The notes beneath the pieces are model-generated. The model did no database searches. It was given only the letters and a program-made list of their open reading frames with translations, and was not told the DNA's origin. Shown here piece after piece: positions 42,775-53,422 of a stretch of DNA of 64,000 bases (its first letter is position 1; the number at the start of each line of letters is the position of its first letter). The DNA is from Sphingomonas edaphi (GTDB lineage: Bacteria; Pseudomonadota; Alphaproteobacteria; Sphingomonadales; Sphingomonadaceae), in contig NZ_QXTF01000002.1 of assembly GCF_003583725.1 (NCBI RefSeq), forward strand, positions 372,001 through 436,000, given 5' to 3'. Both the position numbers and the translations under genes were made by a program.

Positions 42775-43626
42775 ATGCGACCGATCATGTTCGTCCTGGC
42801 GGTGGCCGGCTTGGCTGCCTGTGACCGCAACTCAAACACGACCGACGGACCCGGCGTGCCCCTGACGCCTGCGTCGATTAGTTACGATGGCGCGGATTAT
42901 AGGGATGATGCCGCGAAAGTGGCGCATGGCGAGCGGCTGAGCGTGCTGCTCGGTTGCAAGGGCTGTCACGGTGATGATTTGCGCGGCCGAAACGTAACGG
43001 CGGAAGACAAGGCGATGGGCGACTGGTGGGCGCCAAACGTCACGCTCGCAATGGCTAGTTACGACGATGCCGCGCTCGACAAGCTGATCCGCCATGGCCA
43101 GCCGAAAGATGGCCGCGCCTTTTACTTCATGCCAGCCGAGAGCCTGCAATATGTGAGCGATGCGGACTATGCGGCGCTGGTGGCCTATCTGCGAACGCTG
43201 GAGGCAGGGGGCGATAAGATGCCGCCGGTCAAGAAGGGTCCGCTTTTTATCGAACTGGAAAAGAAGGGCGAATTCGCGCCGTCGACCGAAATGATCCGCC
43301 GCTTCCGTGCGCAAGAGCCGGAGGACCTGGGCCAACAGCACAAACTGGGCCGCTACATCGCGATGACCGTTTGCAGTGAATGTCACAACGGCAAGCTGCA
43401 AGGCTACGAAGGCTTTTCACCAAGCCTTAATATAGTCGGTACCTACAATGACGCGGAGTTGGCGCGGCTGCTGACGACCGGCGAAGGCAAGGTCAAAAAA
43501 GACCTCGGCCTCATGTCGATCACCGGGAAGCATCGCTTTTCAAAGTTCACCGACCATGAGCGGACTGCGGTCGTACGTTACCTGAAGGCCCGCGCCGACC
43601 AGCCACAGCCGGCGCAGGCCCAGTAA
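42775..43626 (+). CDS. Dihaem c-type cytochrome lipoprotein
   Basis: A 283-residue exported protein with a lipoprotein signal (FVLAVAGLAAC). Two haem-binding CxxCH motifs are present, LGCKGCHGDDLRG near residue 60 and VCSECHNGKLQG near 200, each within a cytochrome c fold (MPAESLQYVSDADYAALVAYLRTLE gives the axial Met type). The product is probably periplasmic. It is followed two bases later by the convergent M13 peptidase gene. Electron partner unknown; cytochromes of this type can accept electrons from dehydrogenases. Confidence 0.9.
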   Translation: MRPIMFVLAVAGLAACDRNSNTTDGPGVPLTPASISYDGADYRDDAAKVAHGERLSVLLGCKGCHGDDLRGRNVTAEDKAMGDWWAPNVTLAMASYDDAALDKLIRHGQPKDGRAFYFMPAESLQYVSDADYAALVAYLRTLEAGGDKMPPVKKGPLFIELEKKGEFAPSTEMIRRFRAQEPEDLGQQHKLGRYIAMTVCSECHNGKLQGYEGFSPSLNIVGTYNDAELARLLTTGEGKVKKDLGLMSITGKHRFSKFTDHERTAVVRYLKARADQPQPAQAQ

Positions 43627-43628
43627 GT

Positions 43629-45710
43629 TCACCAGACCCTTACGCGCTGTTCGGGCGCGAGGTAGAGCTTGTCGCCCGGCTTCACGTTGAATGCCGTGTA
43701 CCAGGCGTCGACGTTACGGACAGTCAACGCACGGAAGTTGCCGGGGGAGTGGCCGTCGGTGGCGACCCGGGCCCGGAGTGTTTCGTCCCGCATCTTGGTC
43801 GCCCAAGTCTGGGCGTAAGCGATGAAGAAGCGCTGGTCGCCAGTAAGGCCGTCGATCACTGGCGCTTCCTTCCCGCCCAGCGACGCCTTGTAGGCATCAT
43901 AGGCGGCGGCGAGACCCGCCACGTCGGCGATGTTTTCAGCCAGCGTCTGGCGCCCATTGAGCTTGAGGCCCGGCAGGGCTTCATAGCCGTTATATTGCGC
44001 GACCAGCGCTTGGCCCGACTGGTTGAATTTCTGTAGGTCTGCCGGAGTCCACCAGTTACGCAAGCGGCCTTGGGAATCGAAGGTCGACCCTAGATTGTCG
44101 AAGCTGTGACTGATTTCGTGGCCGATCACCGCGCCGATCGCTCCGTAATTGGCAGCAGCGTCCGCGCCGGGGTGATAGAAGGGCGATTCCAAGATGCCAG
44201 CGGGAAAGTTCAGTGCATTCTGCAGCGGGATGTTCAGCGCGTTGACGATCTGCGGCACCATCCACCATTCGCCCTTGTCCGGCGCCTTACCCAACTTCGC
44301 CAACTGGTGCTGATACTCCGTTAGCTCGGCGCGGCGGTAATTGCCGTAGGCATCGTCGGGCCGGATTTCGAGCGCGCCATAGTCGCGCCATTTGTCAGGA
44401 TAACCGATGCCGACCTTCATGGTCGTAACCTTTGCCTGCGCTTCCTTCTTTGTGTCCGGTGCCATCCACGGCAGCGCGGCGATCCGCTTGTCGAAGGCAG
44501 ATTTGATCCCCGCGACCATCGTGTCGATTTCTGCCTTGGACGAAGCCGGGAAATATTTAGCGACATAGGCCTGGCCCATCGCGTCGCCGAGTTGGCCGTT
44601 GATCGCATTCTGCAACTGCTTGTCGCGGGGCCGTTCCTGTGGCGTGCCATTCAGGGTCGTGCCGAAGAATGCAAAGTCGTCTTTGTGCATCTGCGTCGGA
44701 AGGACGGGACCGACCTGGATAATCTGGTGGAAAGCTAGCCAATCCTTCCAGGCGTCGAGCGGCTCGCTGCCGACTAGCGCCGCGAGTTTGCGCGTTGGCG
44801 CCGCGTGCCAGACTGCAATTTCAGGAACAGTCGACAACTGCGCTGCCTGGAAGAAAGCGCCCCAATCCATGCCTGGCGCCCGCGAGGCAAAATCGGACTG
44901 CTTCCAGGTCTGGACCTTCGTAGAGTCCTCAGTCTCGACGATGGTCGAGTGCGCCGCCGCGATCTTTGCTTCAAGGTCATAAACCCGCTTTGCACGCGCT
45001 TCGGCATTGTCGAGCCCCGCACTGGCCAGCATTTTCGCGATAAACGGGCGATAGGCGTCGCGGAGCTTGGCCATCGCCGGGTCGGCGGACAGATAATAGT
45101 CGCGGTCCGGAAGGCTGATCCCGCCCTGCAGGAGGTAGGGGACGTTCTTCGACGGGTTGGCCATCGACTGGGTGACGAAAATGCCGAACAGGTTTTCGGT
45201 GTTGAGGTCGGTCGCGTTCAGCGGATCGACGTCGGCGCGGATCGTTCCGCCAATCGCCCCTGCCAATGCCCGCTTGTCGGGGATCGCCTGAAATTTGGCG
45301 ATGTCAGCCTTCAGCGCCGGAAGAGTTCGCGCATCGATGCCGGCTTGGTCCATGAAAGCAGTGCGATAGTCCGCAAGCTTGCGCTCATTCGACCCGGCGG
45401 CGGCCTCGGTCTTGCCAAGGTCGGCCATCAAACCGTCCATCCGCTTTTCGAGTTCTTGCTGAGTGACGAAGAAAGCGCCGATCGATCCTCGATCCGCAGG
45501 GATCTCGCTATTCTTCATCCAGCCGCCGTTGGCATAAGCGTAAAAGTCGTCGCCCGGCTTCACGCTCTTATCCATCGCGGCAAGGTTGATGCCCGACGCA
45601 CTGCCGACCGCCGCTTCGACCTGGTTGTCGGTGGTTGCATTCTTGCAGGCCGCGGCGGTGAGCGCGAGGCTCGCGCTGCCGATCAGCAGGGCCAGTGTCT
45701 TGTTGCGCAT
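43629..45710 (-). CDS. M13-family zinc endopeptidase (neprilysin-like), lipoprotein
   Basis: A 693-residue enzyme with signal LLIGSASLALTAAAC. The catalytic motif VIGHEISHSFDNLGSTFD (HExxH) and the ENIADVAGLAAAYDAY Glu ligand are complete. The PGDDFYAYANGGWMKNSEIP start and the C-terminal GDKLYLAPEQRVRVW end match bacterial PepO-like members. Probably located in the periplasm, degrading peptides. It faces the dihaem cytochrome gene tail to tail and is divergent from mccB. Confidence 0.95.
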   Translation of the reverse strand: MRNKTLALLIGSASLALTAAACKNATTDNQVEAAVGSASGINLAAMDKSVKPGDDFYAYANGGWMKNSEIPADRGSIGAFFVTQQELEKRMDGLMADLGKTEAAAGSNERKLADYRTAFMDQAGIDARTLPALKADIAKFQAIPDKRALAGAIGGTIRADVDPLNATDLNTENLFGIFVTQSMANPSKNVPYLLQGGISLPDRDYYLSADPAMAKLRDAYRPFIAKMLASAGLDNAEARAKRVYDLEAKIAAAHSTIVETEDSTKVQTWKQSDFASRAPGMDWGAFFQAAQLSTVPEIAVWHAAPTRKLAALVGSEPLDAWKDWLAFHQIIQVGPVLPTQMHKDDFAFFGTTLNGTPQERPRDKQLQNAINGQLGDAMGQAYVAKYFPASSKAEIDTMVAGIKSAFDKRIAALPWMAPDTKKEAQAKVTTMKVGIGYPDKWRDYGALEIRPDDAYGNYRRAELTEYQHQLAKLGKAPDKGEWWMVPQIVNALNIPLQNALNFPAGILESPFYHPGADAAANYGAIGAVIGHEISHSFDNLGSTFDSQGRLRNWWTPADLQKFNQSGQALVAQYNGYEALPGLKLNGRQTLAENIADVAGLAAAYDAYKASLGGKEAPVIDGLTGDQRFFIAYAQTWATKMRDETLRARVATDGHSPGNFRALTVRNVDAWYTAFNVKPGDKLYLAPEQRVRVW

Positions 45711-45780
45711 TTAAGTCTCCCCAAGCCGGGCAGCCTTGGAAGCCGCCGCTTTGCAAGTCGCTTTGGGGACGCTACGCGCG

Positions 45781-47421
45781 ATGCACAGCAAGGTTTCGAC
45801 GAACGGGGATTTGTCAGGGATGAGCGCACCGCGCCTCGACAGCAAGCTCGACCTCAACAGCGACGAATCGCGCGCCCGGGCTGCGCATAATCGCGCGCTT
45901 GCGGAGCAGCTACGTGCCGACGTTGCGGCGGCCGCACTGGGTGGCAATGAGAAAAGCCGGGAACGTCATGTGTCCCGTGGCAAGCTGCTTCCCCGCGACA
46001 GGGTGGAGCGGCTGCTCGATCCCGGCTCTCCCTTTCTCGAGATCGGTCAGCTGGCAGCCTGCGACCTATATAATGGCGAAGTACCCGGCGCGGGGATGAT
46101 CGCGGGGATCGGACGGGTGGCCGGGCGGCAGGCGATGATCGTCGCCAACGACGCCACGGTGAAAGGTGGCACCTATTATCCGATGACGGTCAAGAAGCAC
46201 CTGCGCGCGCAGGAGATTGCGGAGGCGAACCGGCTTCCGTGCATCTATCTGGTTGATAGCGGGGGCGCGAACCTGCCGCATCAGTCAGAGGTATTTCCTG
46301 ACCGCGACCATTTTGGCCGCATCTTCTACAATCAGGCGCAGATGAGTTCGAAAGGCATCGCCCAGATCGCCTGCGTCATGGGCAGTTGCACTGCCGGCGG
46401 GGCCTACGTCCCGGCGATGAGCGACGAGAGTGTCATCGTCCGTAACCAAGGCACCATCTTCCTTGCCGGGCCGCCGCTTGTGAAGGCCGCAACGGGCGAG
46501 GAGATCAGTGCCGAGGAACTGGGCGGCGGCGACCTTCATGCGCGCAAGAGCGGCGTGGTCGATCATCTGGCGGAAAATGATGAGCATGCGCTGACCATCG
46601 TCCGCGATATTGTTAGCCATCTGGGGGACGAGACCGGGGCGGGCATCGAACCGCGCGAGCCGCGCCCACCGCTTTACGATACGGAAGAGCTTTACTCGAT
46701 CATTCCCGAGGACGTCCGCGCGCCTTATGACGTGCATGAAATCATCGCTCGGATCGTCGACGGATCGGAATTCCACGAGTTCAAGCCGCTGTTTGGAAGC
46801 AGCCTGGTGTGCGGCTTTGCCCACATCTGGGGAATGCCGGTCGCGATCCTGGCTAACAATGGCGTGCTGTTCAGCGAGAGCGCCGTGAAGGGCGCACACT
46901 TCATTGAGCTCGCCTGCCAGCGGCGCATCCCGCTGCTGTTCCTGCAGAACATTTCTGGCTTCATGGTCGGCGGAAAATATGAAGCCGAGGGTATCGCCAA
47001 GCACGGCGCGAAGCTGGTCACCGCCGTCGCCACCGCGAGCGTGCCCAAGGTCACCATATTGATCGGCGGCAGTTTCGGTGCGGGCAATTACGGCATGTGC
47101 GGGCGGGCCTATTCGCCCCGCTTCCTGTTTACTTGGCCCAACAGCCGCATCAGCGTGATGGGCGGCGAGCAGGCCGCATCCGTGCTCGCCACCGTCCACC
47201 GTGACGCCGACAAGTGGACGCCGGACGAGGCAGAAGCCTTCAAGCAACCGATCCGCGACGATTATGAAGCACAGGGCAATCCCTGGCACGCGACCGCGCG
47301 GCTGTGGGATGACGGTATCATCGACCCGGCGCAAACACGCGACGTGCTGGGGCTGGCGTTTGCGGCATGCCTCAACGCTCCGATACCCGAACACCCGCAG
47401 TTCGGCGTGTTCAGGATGTGA
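45781..47421 (+). CDS. mccB: 3-methylcrotonyl-CoA carboxylase, carboxyltransferase (beta) subunit
   Basis: A 546-residue carboxyltransferase that adds a carboxyl group from biotin to 3-methylcrotonyl-CoA. Recognisable: [78 protein letters not shown], the acyl-CoA-binding [30 protein letters not shown] and [42 protein letters not shown] at 45820 may be the true start. It overlaps the next gene by one base and shares an operon with mccA. Confidence 0.95.
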   Translation: MHSKVSTNGDLSGMSAPRLDSKLDLNSDESRARAAHNRALAEQLRADVAAAALGGNEKSRERHVSRGKLLPRDRVERLLDPGSPFLEIGQLAACDLYNGEVPGAGMIAGIGRVAGRQAMIVANDATVKGGTYYPMTVKKHLRAQEIAEANRLPCIYLVDSGGANLPHQSEVFPDRDHFGRIFYNQAQMSSKGIAQIACVMGSCTAGGAYVPAMSDESVIVRNQGTIFLAGPPLVKAATGEEISAEELGGGDLHARKSGVVDHLAENDEHALTIVRDIVSHLGDETGAGIEPREPRPPLYDTEELYSIIPEDVRAPYDVHEIIARIVDGSEFHEFKPLFGSSLVCGFAHIWGMPVAILANNGVLFSESAVKGAHFIELACQRRIPLLFLQNISGFMVGGKYEAEGIAKHGAKLVTAVATASVPKVTILIGGSFGAGNYGMCGRAYSPRFLFTWPNSRISVMGGEQAASVLATVHRDADKWTPDEAEAFKQPIRDDYEAQGNPWHATARLWDDGIIDPAQTRDVLGLAFAACLNAPIPEHPQFGVFRM

Positions 47422-47897
47422 TGACCATGATTGACATGCTGTTGGCTATCGCCCTTCAATCCGTTGATCGACTTCCTCCGGCAGGACCGATGCCCGCGCC
47501 CGATTTCGATGAAGCCTCCGTGCTCGCGCCGATCAACGAGACATTTCGGGCGCTCGAGAAGCAGGACTCGGCAGCGCTACTTCGCCATGTCTATCCCGAA
47601 GGTCGAGTTACGGCTGTCGGTACGCTGCCGAGTGGCGCAACCGGCCTTCGCCTGTCGAGCTGGACCGAATATGCCGCGCGAATGAAGCCCGGCAATGGCT
47701 TCAAGGAGCGCATTACCAAACCGGCGATCGAAATGGACGGTGATATTGCGCTCGTCTGGGCGCCGTTCACGATCGAGCGGGACGGCAAGATCGTGAGCTG
47801 TGGCACCGACCATTTCGACATGGTGCGCCAAAACGACACGTGGAAAATTATGAATATTACCTTTTCGAGCCGAACCACGGGATGTCCCGGTCAATGA
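47421..47897 (+). CDS. NTF2/SnoaL-like (DUF4440-type) exported protein
   Basis: A 158-residue product starting [14 protein letters not shown] at ATG 47421, overlapping the mccB stop (TGATG). The fold is suggested by [34 protein letters not shown] and the closing [51 protein letters not shown] weak signal peptide lies at the start. Relatives are small ligand- or steroid-binding proteins; the function in this operon is unknown. It overlaps bioB by four bases. Confidence 0.8.
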   Translation: MTMIDMLLAIALQSVDRLPPAGPMPAPDFDEASVLAPINETFRALEKQDSAALLRHVYPEGRVTAVGTLPSGATGLRLSSWTEYAARMKPGNGFKERITKPAIEMDGDIALVWAPFTIERDGKIVSCGTDHFDMVRQNDTWKIMNITFSSRTTGCPGQ

Positions 47898-48883
47898 CAC
47901 GCACCGAATGGACCCGCGACGAGATCGCTTCGCTTTTCGACCTTCCGTTCACAGAGCTCGTTTTCCGCGCCTCCGAGATTCACCGCGCCAACCATGCGGC
48001 TGAAGAGGTGCAGCTTTGCACCCTGCTGTCGATCAAGACCGGCGGCTGTCCGGAGGACTGCGGTTACTGCTCGCAGTCAGCGCATGCCAATTCTGGGCTG
48101 AAGGCCGAGAAGCTGATGGATGTCGATGCCGTGCTCGCAGCGGCGGCGGAGGCCAAGTCGCATGGCTCCCAGCGCTTCTGCATGGGCGCGGCGTGGCGCG
48201 AGCCCAAGGACCGCGACATGGGCAAGGTCTGCGAGATGGTGGCAGGGGTGAAGGCGATGGGCCTGGAAACCTGCATGACCCTTGGCATGCTGACCGGCGA
48301 GCAGGCACGCAGCCTTAAGCAAGCGGGCCTCGACTATTACAATCACAACATCGACACCTCGCCAGAACATTATGGCGAAATCATCACCACCCGAACGTTT
48401 GGCGAGCGGTTGGACACGCTTGAAGAAGTGAGGGCTGCGGGCATCAGCGTGTGCTGCGGCGGTATCGTCGGGATGGGTGAGAGCCGTGAGGATCGCGTGG
48501 GGTTCATCCACGCACTCGCAACTTTGCCGCGCCATCCAGAAAGCGTGCCGATCAACGCGTTGGTACCAGTCAAGGGCACTGTGCTGGGCGACATGTTCGC
48601 TGGAGAGCGCATGATCGACGATATCGAGTTTGTTCGCACCGTGGCGGTTGCACGCATCGCTATGCCAAAATCCATGGTCCGCCTGTCGGCCGGGCGCGAA
48701 AGCATGAGTGAGTCGACACAGGCCCTCTGCTTCGTGGCCGGAGCGAACAGCATCTTCACCGGGGACAAGCTGCTGACCACCGCCAACGCAGGCGACAGCG
48801 CCGACGCCGCGATGTTCGCCAAGCTAGGGCTGAAGCCCATGGAGGCCGCGGAGCCGATGCGCGCGATGGAGGCCGCCGAGTGA
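47894..48883 (+). CDS. bioB: Biotin synthase
   Basis: A 329-residue radical-SAM enzyme that inserts sulphur into dethiobiotin. The cluster motif CxxxCxxC is [16 protein letters not shown], preceded by [11 protein letters not shown]. Other conserved stretches: [31 protein letters not shown] and [12 protein letters not shown] 47894 overlaps the upstream stop (ATGA); the open frame to 47840 is not homologous. It sits between the two subunits of a biotin enzyme, and no bioF, bioD or bioA is nearby. Confidence 0.96.
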   Translation: MTRTEWTRDEIASLFDLPFTELVFRASEIHRANHAAEEVQLCTLLSIKTGGCPEDCGYCSQSAHANSGLKAEKLMDVDAVLAAAAEAKSHGSQRFCMGAAWREPKDRDMGKVCEMVAGVKAMGLETCMTLGMLTGEQARSLKQAGLDYYNHNIDTSPEHYGEIITTRTFGERLDTLEEVRAAGISVCCGGIVGMGESREDRVGFIHALATLPRHPESVPINALVPVKGTVLGDMFAGERMIDDIEFVRTVAVARIAMPKSMVRLSAGRESMSESTQALCFVAGANSIFTGDKLLTTANAGDSADAAMFAKLGLKPMEAAEPMRAMEAAE

Positions 48884-50751
48884 TCCAGTCGTTGCTCATC
48901 GCTAACCGGGGCGAGATCGCCTGCCGGATCATCCGCACCGCGCGAGAGATAGGGGTGCGCACGGTTGCGGTCTATTCGGATGCCGATGCCAAGGCACTGC
49001 ACGTCCGCATGGCGGATGAAGCGATGCACATCGGACCGTCGCCGGCGCGTGAAAGCTACCTCGTCGGTCAGAAGATTATCGCTGCGGCTATGCAAAGCGG
49101 GGCGGACGCAATCCACCCGGGATACGGCTTCCTCAGCGAGAATGCTGATTTCGCCCAAGCGGTGATTGACGCGGGACTCATCTGGGTCGGTCCCAAACCG
49201 GACAGCATCCGCGCAATGGGCCTGAAGGATGCGGCCAAGTCGCTAATGGCGGAAGCGGGCGTTCCGGTAACGCCTGGGTACCTCGGCGAAAACCAGGACC
49301 CGGCATTCCTTGCCGAACAGGCCGCGACGATCGGCTACCCGATTCTAATCAAGGCGGTTGCGGGCGGCGGCGGCAAGGGCATGCGCCGCGTCGATCGGGC
49401 CGAGGATTTCATCGACGCGCTTGAAAGCTGCAAGCGCGAGGCAGCCAGCAGCTTCGGCAACGATGTGGTGTTGCTGGAGAAATACATCCTTTCGCCTCGC
49501 CATATCGAGGTGCAGGTGTTCGGCGACCGCCACGGCAACGTGGTCCACTTATTTGAGCGGGATTGCTCGCTGCAGCGGCGTCATCAAAAGGTGATCGAGG
49601 AAGCGCCGGCGCCCGGCATGGACAAGGCGACGCGCGAGGCCGTGTGCGGCGCAGCAGTGCGAGCGGCGCAGGCGGTGAACTATGAAGGTGCGGGAACGAT
49701 AGAGTTCATCGCCGACGCGAGCGACGGCCTGCGCGCCGATCGTATCTGGTTCATGGAAATGAACACGCGCCTGCAGGTTGAGCATCCGGTGACCGAAGAG
49801 ATCACCGGTCAAGACTTGGTCGAATGGCAGTTGCGCGTCGCCAGCGGTGAGAAACTGCCGAAGGCGCAAGACGAGCTGTCGATCAATGGCTGGGCGATCG
49901 AGGCACGGCTCTACGCCGAAGATCCGGCGAAAGGCTTCTTGCCAAGCGTCGGGCGACTCGAGCATTTCGACCTGGGTGTCGGTGGCCGCATCGAGACTGG
50001 CGTTGGGGAAGGTGACGCGATCTCGTCCTTCTATGATCCGATGATCGCCAAGCTGATTGCAACCGGGGACGACCGCGCAGAAGCGATCGCCGAGCTTGCG
50101 GGGATTCTGGACGAGGTCGAGGTCTGGCCGGTCCGGACCAATGCCGGTTTCCTGTTCAACGCCTTGCTGGACGAGGATTTTGGGGCCGCCCGGATCGATA
50201 CCGCCTTCATTGAGCGCAAGCTAGTCGAGTTGGTGCCTGATCCGGAGCCGGACGAGGACATCCTGCGAGGCGCCGCGGCCATTTCTGTTGCTGTAGGCAA
50301 CGAGGAATCGTTTGGAGAAATGGCCGGCTTCCGCCTCAATGCCGCCCCCAACCGCAGCGTCGCGTTGGGGAGCGGTGGGACATTTCGAACAATCGCGCTC
50401 GACGATGGAAAGCCGTTGGCGGCAGTATCGGGCTTTCGTGACGAGGAGCGCGTCGTCGCCTTTTACGAAGGCCAGGCCTATGAATTCGACCGCGCATCGC
50501 GTGGCAGCGTTGGGCATGGCGTTGCAGACGGAGCGATCCTTGCACCGATGCCGGGGAAAGTGACCAGTGTCGACGTCTCGCAGGGCGAAAAGGTTGCAAA
50601 AGGGCAACGTTTGTTGACCCTTGAAGCGATGAAAATGGAACATGGGCTGATAGCGCCGTTCGACGGCGTGGTCGCAGAACTGAACGCAAACGCAGGCGGA
50701 CAGGTGCAGGTGGATGCACTGCTGGCCAGGATCGAGAAGGAAGACGCATGA
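48880..50751 (+). CDS. mccA: 3-methylcrotonyl-CoA carboxylase, biotin-containing alpha subunit
   Basis: A 623-residue protein with a biotin carboxylase domain (residues 1-450: [59 protein letters not shown]) and a C-terminal biotinyl domain whose attachment Lys lies in [14 protein letters not shown]. Between them is a subunit-contact region. It starts at GTG 48880, overlapping the bioB stop by four bases (GTGA), and overlaps the HSD10 gene likewise. It works with MccB in leucine degradation. Confidence 0.95.
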   Translation: MIQSLLIANRGEIACRIIRTAREIGVRTVAVYSDADAKALHVRMADEAMHIGPSPARESYLVGQKIIAAAMQSGADAIHPGYGFLSENADFAQAVIDAGLIWVGPKPDSIRAMGLKDAAKSLMAEAGVPVTPGYLGENQDPAFLAEQAATIGYPILIKAVAGGGGKGMRRVDRAEDFIDALESCKREAASSFGNDVVLLEKYILSPRHIEVQVFGDRHGNVVHLFERDCSLQRRHQKVIEEAPAPGMDKATREAVCGAAVRAAQAVNYEGAGTIEFIADASDGLRADRIWFMEMNTRLQVEHPVTEEITGQDLVEWQLRVASGEKLPKAQDELSINGWAIEARLYAEDPAKGFLPSVGRLEHFDLGVGGRIETGVGEGDAISSFYDPMIAKLIATGDDRAEAIAELAGILDEVEVWPVRTNAGFLFNALLDEDFGAARIDTAFIERKLVELVPDPEPDEDILRGAAAISVAVGNEESFGEMAGFRLNAAPNRSVALGSGGTFRTIALDDGKPLAAVSGFRDEERVVAFYEGQAYEFDRASRGSVGHGVADGAILAPMPGKVTSVDVSQGEKVAKGQRLLTLEAMKMEHGLIAPFDGVVAELNANAGGQVQVDALLARIEKEDA

Positions 50752-51527
50752 AGATCGACGGAACTCCCGCAGTCGTCACGGGCGGCGCATCGGGCTTGGG
50801 CGAAGCAACCGCGCGAGCGCTTGCCGCCAAGGGTGCCAAGGTCGCTATCTTCGATCGAGACATCGAGAAAGGTGAGAAGGTTGCGGCCGAGATTGGCGGC
50901 ATTTTTTGCGAGGTCGACGTGACGAGCGACGAGAAGGTTGCGGCGGCTTTCGAGAAGGCACGGACCGCGCACGGACAGGAGCGAATCCTGGTGAACTGCG
51001 CGGGTGTCGCCAATGCGGTGAAGACTGTCGGCAAGGACAAGGCGACGGGCGAGCTGAAGCGTTACCCGATGCACCAGTTTGAGCTGGCGATTGGCATCAA
51101 TTTGGTCGGCACGTTCCGTTGCATCGCCAATTCGGCCTACGGGATGGTGTCGGCCGAGCCGATGGAAGACGGCGAGCGCGGCGTTATCATCAACACCGCC
51201 AGCGTGGCGGCGCAGGACGGCCAAATCGGCCAGGCGGCCTATTCGGCGTCCAAGGGTGGCGTGTTGGGTATGGCGCTGCCAATCGCTCGTGACTTGATGA
51301 ATGATGGGGTGCGGGTGAATACGATCCTGCCGGGCGTGTTCAAGACACCAATGGTCGCGATGATGCCGCCTAATGTGCAGGACGCGCTGGGCGCCCAGGT
51401 GCCGTTCCCCAAGCGGCTCGGCATGCCCGAAGAATATGCGCGGCTCGCCTGTTTCATCGTCGAGAATGTCTACCTCAATGCGGAAGCGATCCGCCTTGAC
51501 GGCGGCATTAGGATGGCGCCGCGTTGA
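50748..51527 (+). CDS. 3-hydroxyacyl-CoA dehydrogenase, HSD17B10 type
   Basis: A 259-residue short-chain dehydrogenase. The nucleotide-binding motif is [15 protein letters not shown] with NCAGVA, and the catalytic Ser-Tyr-Lys lies in [24 protein letters not shown]. The pattern [26 protein letters not shown] is that of type II 3-hydroxyacyl-CoA dehydrogenases (HSD10), active on 2-methyl-3-hydroxybutyryl-CoA in isoleucine breakdown. ATG 50748 overlaps the mccA stop. This fits the branched-chain-acid operon. Confidence 0.92.
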   Translation: MKIDGTPAVVTGGASGLGEATARALAAKGAKVAIFDRDIEKGEKVAAEIGGIFCEVDVTSDEKVAAAFEKARTAHGQERILVNCAGVANAVKTVGKDKATGELKRYPMHQFELAIGINLVGTFRCIANSAYGMVSAEPMEDGERGVIINTASVAAQDGQIGQAAYSASKGGVLGMALPIARDLMNDGVRVNTILPGVFKTPMVAMMPPNVQDALGAQVPFPKRLGMPEEYARLACFIVENVYLNAEAIRLDGGIRMAPR

Positions 51528-52354
51528 TCGAGGACGAAGCAGCTCTTCTCAATGCCTGCGTCGACGCCGCCCGGGCCGCCGGGGCGGAAATACTGAAGCT
51601 GGTCGAACGCGGTTTCGAGGTGGAAACCAAGATGGACGAATCTCCCGTCACGGTCTGCGACCGGGCGGCGGAGTCGATCATTTTGAAGGCGCTCGCCAAA
51701 GCGGCGCCGGGCGTGCCGGTGATCGCTGAGGAAGAGGTCGCGGCCGGGCGAATTCCGCAGCATGACGATATCTATTTCCTCGTTGACCCGCTCGATGGAA
51801 CCAAGGAATTCGTGCGCGGCGGGGACGACTATACCGTGAACATCGGCCTGATCGTCGATGGGGAGCCGCGGTTGGGCGTCGTCTACCAGCCGGCATGCGA
51901 CAAGCTTTGGGCAGGCATAGCGGGAGAAGACGCGTTCCTCGAGGATGGCTCGGGCCGCGTGGCTATCCGGACGAGGGAACTTCGCGAGGAACGGGCGGCC
52001 GTTGCCTCCAAGTCCCATTTTACGCAGGCGACGGCGGACTATCTGGCGGAGGCGATCGGGCTTTGCGATCATGTCTCCGTCGGCTCGTCGCTGAAATTCT
52101 GCATCGTCGCCGAAGGACGGGCGGACATTTATCCGCGGCTGTCGCCCACGAGCGAGTGGGACACGGCGGCGGGACATGCCGTGCTTCTAGGCGCAGGAGG
52201 CCGTGTCGACGGGCTGGACGGCAAGCCGCTGCGTTATGGAAAGACGGCCTTCCTTAACCGCGGATTCTGCGCCACCGCCGGATGGGAAGCACCAGCGATC
52301 GGGCCATATATGGAACCGTTCGCTGGCGGCGGCGAATTGCCGCAGGGCGTCTGA
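51524..52354 (+). CDS. cysQ: 3'(2'),5'-bisphosphate nucleotidase (CysQ-type inositol-monophosphatase family)
   Basis: A 276-residue Mg-dependent phosphatase that degrades PAP, a by-product of sulphate assimilation. The metal-site motifs are VIAEEEVAAGR, VDPLDGTKEFVRGGDDYTVNIGLI and SPTSEWDTAAGHAVLLGAGG. The start TTG 51524 overlaps the previous stop (TTGA). It is the last gene of the operon. Some members act on other phosphate esters such as histidinol phosphate; the DPLDGTKEF pattern is the CysQ type. Confidence 0.85.
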   Translation: MIEDEAALLNACVDAARAAGAEILKLVERGFEVETKMDESPVTVCDRAAESIILKALAKAAPGVPVIAEEEVAAGRIPQHDDIYFLVDPLDGTKEFVRGGDDYTVNIGLIVDGEPRLGVVYQPACDKLWAGIAGEDAFLEDGSGRVAIRTRELREERAAVASKSHFTQATADYLAEAIGLCDHVSVGSSLKFCIVAEGRADIYPRLSPTSEWDTAAGHAVLLGAGGRVDGLDGKPLRYGKTAFLNRGFCATAGWEAPAIGPYMEPFAGGGELPQGV

Positions 52355-52426
52355 TCTTAAGGCGCTGAGGCTGCATTACTTAGGGATTGGCGCCGACTAC
52401 GATGCCGGCTTGGCTCACGACGTTAA

Positions 52427-52502
52427 TGGTGGGCGCTGACGGGCTCGAACCGCCGACCCTCTCGGTGTAAACGAGATGCTCTACCAACTGAGCTAAGCGC
52501 CC
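52427..52502 (-). tRNA. tRNA-Val (anticodon TAC)
   Basis: On the minus strand GGGCGCT pairs with AGCGCCC. The D-arm TTAGCTCAGTTGGTAGAGC, an anticodon loop TTTACAC (anticodon TAC) and a T-arm GGTTCGAGCC are all intact, and CCA is encoded (52427-52429). It lies between cysQ and an XRE regulator on the same strand as the latter. Confidence 0.96.
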
Positions 52503-52571
52503 GCACATGCGGAGGCGCGCCGATGCCACGCAAAGTGCAGTTGGGCAAGAGCTGCCGCACAAATGTCGCCG

Positions 52572-53135
52572 TTATAACGCCCGGACTAACTTCACCGTGA
52601 CCGCGATCCAAGGCGGGTCGGTGACGACTTGTTGGCGGCCGCCGGCACCCAGAGGCAGGAGGTGGAGCTTGCCGTCTTCGCGGCCGATCAGGCGGCCGAA
52701 AAGAAAGCGGCCGGCCGGGCGGGGCAGGACGACGTCGCGATTCAGCGCGCGGCCGTAATCTTCCGCTTCAAGCCGTTCGCACCAGATTTCGTCGCCGGCG
52801 CGGTAATCGCCGATGCTGGCCGACACGGTCATGGCGATCTGACCCGGGCCGACCTTGGGCGGAACGACCAGGGCATGGCGCTTCGGGGCTGTAGTGCCAT
52901 TGGCTCCGAGGACAGCAACGACAGGAAGCTCTGCCCGGTCCGGGTGGTCCACGAGATCCGCGGCATCGACGCCAAGCGCCGATGCGATTCGGTTCAGCCA
53001 GCCCACCGATACGGTGCGCGTGCCGGTTTCCAGGCGGCCGATAGTTTGTGGCGTCGTCGGCGGGCTGCACGCCTTTGCGACATCGTCGAGCGTCATTCCG
53101 CGCGCGCGGCGCACTTCCCGGATGCGAGTGATCAT
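52572..53135 (-). CDS. XRE-family transcriptional regulator with S24/LexA-like C-terminal domain
   Basis: A 187-residue protein. The N-terminal HTH is IREVRRARGMTLDDVAKACSPPTTPQTIGRLETGTRTVSVGWLNRIASALGV. The C-terminal half (VSASIGDYRAGDEIWCERLEAEDYGRALNRDVVLPRPAGRFLFGRLIGREDGKLHLLPLG) resembles the beta-rich S24 peptidase/repressor fold, but I do not see a clear Ser-Lys dyad. Its targets are unknown. Starts at ATG 53135. The 287 bases before the next gene contain no recognisable feature. Confidence 0.86.
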   Translation of the reverse strand: MITRIREVRRARGMTLDDVAKACSPPTTPQTIGRLETGTRTVSVGWLNRIASALGVDAADLVDHPDRAELPVVAVLGANGTTAPKRHALVVPPKVGPGQIAMTVSASIGDYRAGDEIWCERLEAEDYGRALNRDVVLPRPAGRFLFGRLIGREDGKLHLLPLGAGGRQQVVTDPPWIAVTVKLVRAL

Positions 53136-53422
53136 GAACGGGGTTCCTTTAGTACGCGAACCAATGTGGTTTCATCCTCTCCTACAGTTTTGCTGCTGTG
53201 CCAAGCCAATCTGACTCAAAAGCCGGATGGAGAGAGCAGGGCGGAGGGTGAACCCGACAATTGTTGCAGCCGAACCGGGAACGGGGCGGGCGGCGAGGGC
53301 ATACGCGACGCGGAAATGACCCTCGCGGGCCAGTGCGGGGAACAGCTGCTACGCGGCCTCGCCCTCGACCGCGTCGCAGACTATTATCGGATTCGTTAAT
53401 GCTCCACGAAAGGCAATCGGCC

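Noticed and set aside
46285-47394. Long minus-strand open frame opposite mccB
   Set aside because: Antisense shadow of a well-conserved carboxylase gene.
52427-53135. Integrated element at tRNA-Val with its repressor
   Set aside because: No integrase, no repeat of the tRNA 3' end and no phage genes are seen nearby.
53261-53422. Upstream coding extension of the GST gene or a separate small gene
   Set aside because: The family N-terminus MILYGS begins at 53423 and the upstream frames give no plausible protein.
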